Assembly (NCBI RefSeq): GCF_035552695.1
Contig: NZ_DASZKT010000249.1
Location: 11,515 to 75,514, forward strand
Direction: 5' to 3'
Length of the DNA: 64,000 bases
Source of the DNA: Actinospica sp035552695
GTDB taxonomy: Bacteria > Actinomycetota > Actinomycetes > Streptomycetales > Catenulisporaceae
A program made the position numbers and the translations under genes. The notes beneath the pieces are model-generated. The model did no database searches. It was not told where the DNA came from and was given only the letters and a program-made list of their open reading frames with translations. How positions within the stretch are numbered: position 1 is the stretch's first letter; every line of letters begins with the position of its first letter. Below, one piece after another: positions 59,430 to 64,000 of this stretch.

Positions 59430-60092
59430 TCAGGCCCCGCTGGCGAGGGCGTCGGCGCGGGTGGAGAGCACGCTGTCGACGATTCCGTACTCGAGCGCCT
59501 CCTGCGCCGTGAGGTACTTGTCACGCTCGACGTCCTGGCGCACGTCCTCCTCGGCCTTGCCGGTGTGCCGGGCCAGCATCTGCTCCATGGTGACGCGGAT
59601 GCGCAGGATCTCGGCGGCCTGGATCTCGAGGTCGATCAGGTCGCCGCGGCCGGTCTCGGTGTACGGCTGGTGGATGAGGATCTTGGAGTGCGGCAGCGCC
59701 ATCCGCTTGCCCTTGGTCCCGGCCGCGAGCAGCACCGCGGCGGCCGAGGCGGCCTGCCCGATGCACACGGTCTGGATGTCCGGCTTCACGAACTGCATGG
59801 TGTCGTAGATCGCGGTGAGCGCGCTGAACGAGCCGCCGGGCGAGTTGATGTACATGGTGATGTCCCGGTCCGGGTCCATCGACTCCAGCGTGATCAGCTG
59901 GGCCATGACGTCGTTCGCCGAGGTGTCGTCGATCTGCACGCCGAGGAAGATGATCCGCTCCTCGAACAGCTTCGAGTACGGGTTGTGCTCGCGCAGGCCC
60001 TGGCTGGTGCGCTCGACGAAGCTGGGCAGGATGTAGCGGGACTCGGGGCGCGGACCGTCGTGCCGCGCGTCCAGGCTGAAGTGGTTCGACAT
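59430..60092 (-). CDS. clpP2: ATP-dependent Clp protease proteolytic subunit ClpP2
   Basis: 220 residues. Catalytic Ser in IGQAASAAAVLLAAG near 112, His in SKILIHQPYTETGRGD near 137, Asp in LTAQEALEYGIVDSVL-type context. The N-terminal YILPSFVERTSQGLREHNPY is the axial-loop/propeptide region typical of the second actinobacterial ClpP. It forms mixed tetradecamers with ClpP1. It begins 29 bases after clpP1. Confidence 0.96.
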   Translation of the reverse strand: MSNHFSLDARHDGPRPESRYILPSFVERTSQGLREHNPYSKLFEERIIFLGVQIDDTSANDVMAQLITLESMDPDRDITMYINSPGGSFSALTAIYDTMQFVKPDIQTVCIGQAASAAAVLLAAGTKGKRMALPHSKILIHQPYTETGRGDLIDLEIQAAEILRIRVTMEQMLARHTGKAEEDVRQDVERDKYLTAQEALEYGIVDSVLSTRADALASGA

Positions 60093-60121
60093 GGTGTCCT
60101 TCTACTCTCTGGGCGGGCGGA

Positions 60122-60739
60122 TCAGGCCTCGACCGCGGCGGCGTGCGCGGAGGTGGTGAAGATCTCGTCGATCAGGCCGTAGTCCTTGGCCTCCTCGGCG
60201 GTGAACCAGTTGTCGCGCTGCGAGTCCTTCTCGATTCGCTCGATTTCCTTGCCCGTGTGCTGGGCCGTCAGCTCGAGCATCCGGCGCTTCATCCGCAGCA
60301 GGCGCTCGGCCTGGATCTTGATGTCGGAGGCGGTGCCGCCCAGGCCCGCCGAGCCCTGGTGCAGCAGCACCTCGGCGTTCGGCAGCGCGTAACGCTTGCC
60401 CGTGGTGCCCGCGCTCAGCAGGAACTGGCCCATCGAGGCCGCCATGCCCATCGCCACGGTCGCCACGTCGTTGCTGATCAGCTGCATGGTGTCGTAGATC
60501 GCCATGCCCGCGGTGACCGAGCCGCCCGGCGAGTTGATGTAGAACCAGATGTCCTTGACCGGGTCCTCGGCGTTGAGCAGCAGCAGCTGGGCGCACAGCG
60601 TGTTCGCGATATCGTCGTCCACCTGCTGACCGAGGAAGACGATCCGGTTGCGCAGCAGCCTGTTGAACACCTGGTCGTTGAGCCCGCCGGGACCGTCCAG
60701 GCCCGCCATCCGGGGTGCGTCGGAGTTCTGATTCGTCAC
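60122..60739 (-). CDS. clpP1: ATP-dependent Clp protease proteolytic subunit ClpP1
   Basis: 205 residues from the GTG at 60739 (AAGGTGG 5 bases upstream); an in-frame start 11 codons earlier is possible. Catalytic Ser is in GMAASMGQFLLSAGTTG, His in EVLLHQGSAGLGG and Asp in RDNWFTAEEAKDYGLIDE. First gene of clpP1-clpP2. A perfect ClgR-type operator at 60854-60871 and a hairpin followed by a T-rich run lie upstream. Confidence 0.95.
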   Translation of the reverse strand: MTNQNSDAPRMAGLDGPGGLNDQVFNRLLRNRIVFLGQQVDDDIANTLCAQLLLLNAEDPVKDIWFYINSPGGSVTAGMAIYDTMQLISNDVATVAMGMAASMGQFLLSAGTTGKRYALPNAEVLLHQGSAGLGGTASDIKIQAERLLRMKRRMLELTAQHTGKEIERIEKDSQRDNWFTAEEAKDYGLIDEIFTTSAHAAAVEA

Positions 60740-60808
60740 GTCGTCCACCTTGTTCCGCTCGGGGCGTACCACCCCACGGCTCTCGCCGCTTGCCGACTCA
60801 TTGAAAAC

Positions 60809-60849
60809 GACCCTAACCCGTGCCGGGGATTCGGCAGCGGATTAGGGTC
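60809..60849 (-). terminator. Hairpin with T-rich tail between tig and clpP1
   Basis: GACCCTAA/TTAGGGTC (8 bp, perfect) encloses TGCCG/CGGCA, and GTTTTCAATG follows on the minus strand. It is the natural terminator for tig. Because the ClgR site lies on its upstream side, transcripts starting there would also cross it, so it could attenuate clpP1P2. Confidence 0.75.
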
Positions 60850-60853
60850 ACTT

Positions 60854-60871
60854 GTTCGCTCTAGGCGTAGA
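60854..60871 (-). promoter_or_regulatory. ClgR operator upstream of clpP1
   Basis: TCTACGCCTAGAGCGAAC on the minus strand fits every defined position of the actinobacterial ClgR motif WNNWCGCYNANRGCGWWS as I remember it. ClgR activates clpP1P2 in related genera. Confidence 0.75.
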
Positions 60872-60900
60872 AACTAAAGAGCTTCCGCGCTGCTATCGCC

Positions 60901-62277
60901 TCACTCGTGCGCGTGGCCGTAGTGCTCGTCACCGGCGGCCCGGCCGAAGGCGTCGGTCTCGGCCTCGGCCAGCTCGGTGAGGTCCACCACGTTGCCCGAG
61001 ACGTCCTTGACCACGGCGGACTCGAGGATCTGCTGCAGGGCCTTGCCGCGGCGCACCTCGCCGACCAGAGCCGGGATCTGGCCCGACTGCACGACCGACT
61101 GGGCGAACTGGTCCGGGCTCATGCCGGAGCCGGAGGCCCGGCGGATCAGGTGGTTGGTCAGCTCGCCCTGGTTCACCGACAGCTCGGCGGCGTCGGCCAC
61201 CTTGTCGAGCACGAACTGCGCCTTCATCCCGTCGCGCACCTGCTTGTCCAGGTCGGCGGCGAACTCCTCGGGCGTCTGCTCCTGCAGCTTGAAGAAGCCG
61301 TCGCGGGTCATCCCGGCGGCCTCGATCTGCTGGTCGAGCTGCTCGTTGCGCCAGGCGATCTCGGCCTCGACGGCCTTGGCCGGCAGCGGGAAGTCGAGCT
61401 GCTCGAGCACGGCCTCGAGGACCCGGTCCCTGGCCTGCGCGCCCTGCTCGAACTTCTTGGACTTGGCCAGCCGCTCGGAGATCGACTCGCGCAGCTCGGG
61501 CAGGGTGTCGAACTCGCTCGCCAGCTGGGCGAAGTCGTCGTCCAGCTCGGGCAGCTCGCGGGTCTTGACCGAGCCGATGGTGACCTTGATGTCGGCCTCG
61601 TCACCCGCGCGCGAGCCGCCGACCAGGGTGCTGCGGAAGTCGACTTCCTCGTCCGCGTTCTTGCCGAGGATCGCGTCGTCCAGGCCGTCGACCATGTTGC
61701 CGGAACCGACCTCGTAGGAGACGCCGGAGGCCGTGCCGTCCTCGAGGATCTCGCCGTCGATGGAGGCGACCAGATCGAGGCTGACGAAGTCGCCGTCCTC
61801 GATCGCGCGCTCGACGCCGACCAGCGAGCCGAAGCGCTTGCGCAGGGACTCGAGCTGCTCGTCGATCTGCTCGTCGCCGACCTCGGCGTCGTCCACCTCG
61901 ACCTCGAGGCTCTGGTACTCGGGCAGGTCGAACTCGGGGCGCACGTCCACCTCGGCGGTGAACTTCAGCGCCTCGCCGTCGGTCAGGTCGGTGACCTCGA
62001 CGTCGGGACGGCCGACGACCTCCAGCTTGGCCTCGTTCACGGCCTTGCCGTAGAGGTCGGGCAGAGCCGAGTTGATGGCCTCCTCAAGCACCGGGGCACG
62101 GCCGAACCGCTGATCGATGACTCGCGGCGGGACCTTCCCCTTGCGGAAGCCCGGCACGTTCACCTGCTCGGCGATCTTCTTATACGCCGCGTCGAGGCTG
62201 GGCTTGAGCTCGGCGAAGGGAACCTCGACGGTGAGCCGGACCCGGGTCGGGTCCAGATTCTCGACGGCGCTCTTCAC
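60901..62277 (-). CDS. tig: Trigger factor
   Basis: 458 residues from the GTG at 62277 (GAGGAG 9 bases upstream). The N-terminal ribosome-binding domain has the signature VPGFRKGKVPPRVIDQRFG near residue 40. The FKBP-type prolyl isomerase domain lies near 150-240 (EDGDFVSLDLVASIDGEILE), followed by the helical C-terminal chaperone domain. It binds nascent chains at the ribosome exit. It lies upstream of clpP1P2-clpX, the conserved order. The acidic C-terminal tail has several histidines (DEHYGHAHE). Confidence 0.96.
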   Translation of the reverse strand: MKSAVENLDPTRVRLTVEVPFAELKPSLDAAYKKIAEQVNVPGFRKGKVPPRVIDQRFGRAPVLEEAINSALPDLYGKAVNEAKLEVVGRPDVEVTDLTDGEALKFTAEVDVRPEFDLPEYQSLEVEVDDAEVGDEQIDEQLESLRKRFGSLVGVERAIEDGDFVSLDLVASIDGEILEDGTASGVSYEVGSGNMVDGLDDAILGKNADEEVDFRSTLVGGSRAGDEADIKVTIGSVKTRELPELDDDFAQLASEFDTLPELRESISERLAKSKKFEQGAQARDRVLEAVLEQLDFPLPAKAVEAEIAWRNEQLDQQIEAAGMTRDGFFKLQEQTPEEFAADLDKQVRDGMKAQFVLDKVADAAELSVNQGELTNHLIRRASGSGMSPDQFAQSVVQSGQIPALVGEVRRGKALQQILESAVVKDVSGNVVDLTELAEAETDAFGRAAGDEHYGHAHE

Positions 62278-62398
62278 AGCAGTGGTCTCCTCGTTGGGAC
62301 TTCGGTCTTGGTCGCAGGCGCCGCGCCGGACGGTGACTCGCTGAATCGGGCACTGATCTACGCCGGCGGACGGTTTTCCGCACGCCGATACCGCACCT

Positions 62399-62418
62399 GC
62401 GGGGCCATCGTACCCCGC
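62399..62418 (-). promoter_or_regulatory. Probable tig promoter with inverted repeat over the -10
   Basis: TACGAT on the minus strand (62407-62412), a common -10 in streptomycetes, is flanked by GCGGGG/CCCCGC arms. A repressor bound to that repeat would block the promoter. The start codon is about 120 bases downstream. Confidence 0.5.
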
Positions 62419-62595
62419 GGACCCCCGCAGGGTGATAAAAGTGCAGATCACAGGAAAGGCGAAGGCCCCGAAACGCTCGAATCGACCTTGAAGACCACGC
62501 GCATGACGCCTCGACCGCCGCCAAGGGCTCGGACGTCGCCTCGGAGTCGAATAGGAGTCGAATATTCGCCAGAACGAAACGGATAGTGCGACAAG

Positions 62596-62625
62596 CGGCC
62601 GCCGCCCGTGATCGAGCGGCGGCCG
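62596..62625 (-). terminator. Hairpin downstream of tRNA-Pro
   Basis: CGGCCGCCGC (62596-62605) and GCGGCGGCCG (62616-62625) form a perfect 10-bp stem about 70 bases after the tRNA-Pro 3' end. Confidence 0.6.
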
Positions 62626-62642
62626 AGTCGCTGGTTACAGGG

Positions 62643-62682
62643 TCGGGGTGGCCCGGAATTATCGCAGCTCGAACCCACGGCC
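62643..62682 (-). repeat. Decayed partial copy of the tRNA-Pro 3' end
   Basis: TCGGGGTGGC (62643-62652) and CGAACCCACGGCC (62670-62682) are exact copies of blocks in the 3' part of tRNA-Pro (62697-62706 and 62713-62725). They are separated here by 17 instead of 6 bases. It may be an old attachment-site remnant or a local duplication. Confidence 0.65.
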
Positions 62683-62696
62683 CAACACGAAGGGAG

Positions 62697-62770
62697 TCGG
62701 GGTGGCGGGATTCGAACCCACGGCCTTTCGCTCCCAAAGCGAACGCGCTACCAAGCTGCGCCACACCCCG
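62697..62770 (-). tRNA. tRNA-Pro (anticodon UGG)
   Basis: The minus strand folds as a full cloverleaf: acceptor CGGGGTG/CACCCCG, D-arm with AGCTTGGTA, anticodon stem TTCGC/GCGAA with loop TTTGGGA (anticodon TGG), T-arm GTGGG TTCGAAT CCCGC and discriminator A. The 3' CCA is not encoded. The T-loop and the D-loop GG are normal. Confidence 0.95.
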
Positions 62771-62907
62771 GCGAGCGGAGCTTACCCGGTACAGCACCCC
62801 GCATGCACCCGGGTTCCCGGAAGCTCGGGCTGGGCGGGCGTCCACGGCGGAAACCGTGTCACGGGCGGGCACGGTGATGTGGCAAGATAGGCCTGCATCA
62901 GCATCAC

Positions 62908-62981
62908 GCGGACGTAGCTCAATGGTAGAGCCCTAGTCTTCCAAACTAGCTACGCGGGTTCGATTCCCGTCGTCCGCTCCA
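62908..62981 (+). tRNA. tRNA-Gly (anticodon UCC), CCA encoded
   Basis: Complete cloverleaf: acceptor GCGGACG/(C)GTCCGC, D-arm GCTC AATGGTA GAGC, anticodon stem CTAGT/ACTAG with loop CTTCCAA (anticodon TCC), T-arm CGGGT TCGATTC CCGTC-type and discriminator T, followed by an encoded CCA. An integrase gene ends 144 bases beyond its 3' end, so this tRNA is the probable attachment site of an integrated element. Confidence 0.95.
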
Positions 62982-62984
62982 TCC

Positions 62985-63003
62985 GTACCCCAAGGCAGGG
63001 TAC
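62985..63003 (+). terminator. Short hairpin after tRNA-Gly
   Basis: GTACCC, loop CAAGGCA, GGGTAC begins 4 bases after the CCA. It probably ends or shapes the tRNA transcript. It may instead belong to the inserted element. Confidence 0.55.
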
Positions 63004-63016
63004 GAAATTCCCAGGT

Positions 63017-63055
63017 CAAGCCGGGTGGCGAGCACTTTGCTCGCCACCCGGCTTG
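63017..63055. terminator. Perfect 18-bp hairpin between tRNA-Gly and integrase
   Basis: CAAGCCGGGTGGCGAGCA, loop CTT, TGCTCGCCACCCGGCTTG. It is the longest perfect stem noticed in the window. It lies between two converging transcription units and fits a bidirectional terminator; a role at the attachment site is also possible. Confidence 0.8.
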
Positions 63056-63094
63056 TCTCACCTTTACGCATCGCTGCACATGATCAGTCAGCCG

Positions 63095-63115
63095 TCGCGA
63101 CAAATACGCGACAAG
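63095..63115. repeat. Short direct repeats beside the integrase gene
   Basis: CGCGACAA occurs twice 13 bases apart (63096-63103 and 63108-63115), just after the integrase stop codon on the tRNA side. Direct repeats at this place often serve as integrase arm-type binding sites. Confidence 0.45.
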
Positions 63116-63124
63116 GAATCGGGC

Positions 63125-64000
63125 TTACCCTTCGGTGGCGTCCGCGTCGTTCACCTGGGCGGATGAATTCTCGCCGCTCGTCTCTGACGGGCCCTCAGCG
63201 GGCTTCTCGTCAGGCTCGGGCGCCCAGGATTTGAGCTCGGCCGCGTACTTCTCCTGGGAGGTCTTGGCGCTGCCGTAAAGCATCGCCGCGTAGTACTTCA
63301 TGAGGACTTCGATGCTCTGGCCTACCCAGCGAGCGATGTCCGGTGCGGGCACGCCGGCGGCGAGCGCGGTCGAGATGAACGCGTGGCGCAGGTCGTACGG
63401 CCGTCTGGCGAGCGGGGTCGCAGCGAGCTCGCCGAGGGCGACCAGGCGGGCGGCCCGGAAGACCCGCATATAGCAGGTCTTTGTGACCATCCCACCGGGA
63501 ACCTTGAGGCTACGGAACAGCCGTCCGTCGGGCGCCGTGCCGAACTTCTCCAAGTGCCTGATCAGCGCGATGGTCAGCGCCGGGCACGAAGGCGTGACGC
63601 GGCCCTCGCCGACGGCCCGGTGCTTGAGGGCCTTACTGCGGCCGGGTGCCCCGTCGTCAGTCCAGCATCGGCCCGGTTGGGGGTTCGACTGGCTCACCCA
63701 GATCTCGCCCCATGGGTCGAGCTTCTCAAGCTCCTTGGCGGTGTAGTCCGCGATCGGCTTCTTGAGCTTCGGCAGTCGCAAGTCCACGTCGCGAATGTCG
63801 ATCGCCTCAGCGGTGCGTAGTCCTGCGAGCAGGATCAGGGCGAAGAACGCTTCGAGGCGGGCGCCGGTGTCGTCGAGGTCCCCGATCGACCGAAGCAGCG
63901 CCGAGCCCTGGGCGGGGTTGACCACGCTCCGGGGATCTACGCCCTTCGGCGCGTACGGCGCGCTGTGCTTAACTGACGCGAGCGAGTTGCCTCGCACGTC
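63125..64000 (-). CDS. Tyrosine recombinase/integrase (5' end outside the window)
   Basis: About 291 C-terminal codons are visible. The catalytic domain shows box I ALILLAGLRTAEAIDIRD (Arg), box II RPYDLRHAFISTALAAGV (the first His of HxxRH is Tyr, then Arg-His) and, after WVGQSIEVLMKYYAAML, the expected nucleophile tyrosine in KYYA. The tail is acidic and unconserved. The reading frame is open through the window edge, so the N-terminal DNA-binding part lies beyond. The 3' end faces tRNA-Gly, the usual layout for tRNA-integrating elements such as actinomycete integrative plasmids or phages. Its local G+C looks a little lower than the core genes. Confidence 0.92.
   Translation of the reverse strand, partial: DVRGNSLASVKHSAPYAPKGVDPRSVVNPAQGSALLRSIGDLDDTGARLEAFFALILLAGLRTAEAIDIRDVDLRLPKLKKPIADYTAKELEKLDPWGEIWVSQSNPQPGRCWTDDGAPGRSKALKHRAVGEGRVTPSCPALTIALIRHLEKFGTAPDGRLFRSLKVPGGMVTKTCYMRVFRAARLVALGELAATPLARRPYDLRHAFISTALAAGVPAPDIARWVGQSIEVLMKYYAAMLYGSAKTSQEKYAAELKSWAPEPDEKPAEGPSETSGENSSAQVNDADATEG

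Overview
The window is very G+C-rich DNA with dense, mostly minus-strand operons, GTG starts and leaderless-looking promoters. Its genes include whiG (sporulation sigma factor), an NsdA-type regulator, two ClpP paralogues, a DUF2469 gene and an FtsY with an N-terminal membrane anchor. Together these point to a filamentous, sporulating actinomycete close to Streptomycetaceae or Catenulisporales. The species cannot be named from the sequence. Almost all of the window is chromosomal core; the last kilobase looks like the edge of an integrative element.

Layout. 1-469: 3'-truncated ECF sigma factor gene. 592-6365: operon for a spermidine/putrescine ABC importer (potABCD) headed by a gamma-aminobutyraldehyde dehydrogenase. 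6776-8443: divergent PucR-type regulator. 8470-10130: methionyl-tRNA synthetase behind what reads as a complete Met-codon transcription attenuator. 10191-10691: small secreted protein. 10890-16458: second polyamine block (another aldehyde dehydrogenase, an Lrp/AsnC regulator, a class III aminotransferase, an FMN split-barrel protein, a PuuB-like FAD oxidase). 16554-17938: unusual ABC-type pair. 17883-24910: HAD phosphatase, rlmN, cdsA, frr, pyrH, tsf, rpsB, LytM-like protein. 24963-25400: 72-73 bp repeat array derived from the 3' end of a TetR gene. 25335-33404: tetR, whiG, dprA, comM, yraN, DUF2469, rnhB, two signal peptidases. 33591-37917: rplS, trmD, rimM, khpA, rpsP, ffh. 38044-40630: DEDD exonuclease and purple acid phosphatase. 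40708-46481: glnD-glnK-amtB and nsdA. 46749-53718: Prim-Pol-like fragment, ftsY, two WXG/ESX-like genes, smc, coiled-coil protein. 54157-62277: valS, membrane protein, clpX, clpP2, clpP1, tig. 62697-64000: tRNA-Pro, tRNA-Gly and a tyrosine integrase running off the window.

How the genes work together. The left 16 kb describes polyamine use: import by PotABCD, transamination or flavin oxidation of the amine, oxidation of the aminoaldehyde by either of two dehydrogenases, under PucR-type and Lrp-type control. The middle carries translation, SRP-secretion and recombination genes in several operons. GlnD-GlnK-AmtB handles nitrogen sensing and has a GlnR-type site upstream. The Clp-trigger factor cluster handles protein folding and turnover and has a ClgR-type site before clpP1.

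The best candidates for new biology are regulatory and structural rather than a new gene system: the metG attenuator, a nested hairpin that buries the yraN ribosome-binding site and start codon, the tetR-derived repeats, a duplicated gene start that forms an upstream ORF at 14370, a 44-bp palindrome with a parS-like core, and the integrase/tRNA boundary with a decayed tRNA-Pro 3'-end copy nearby. No CRISPR array or recognisable defence island was seen.
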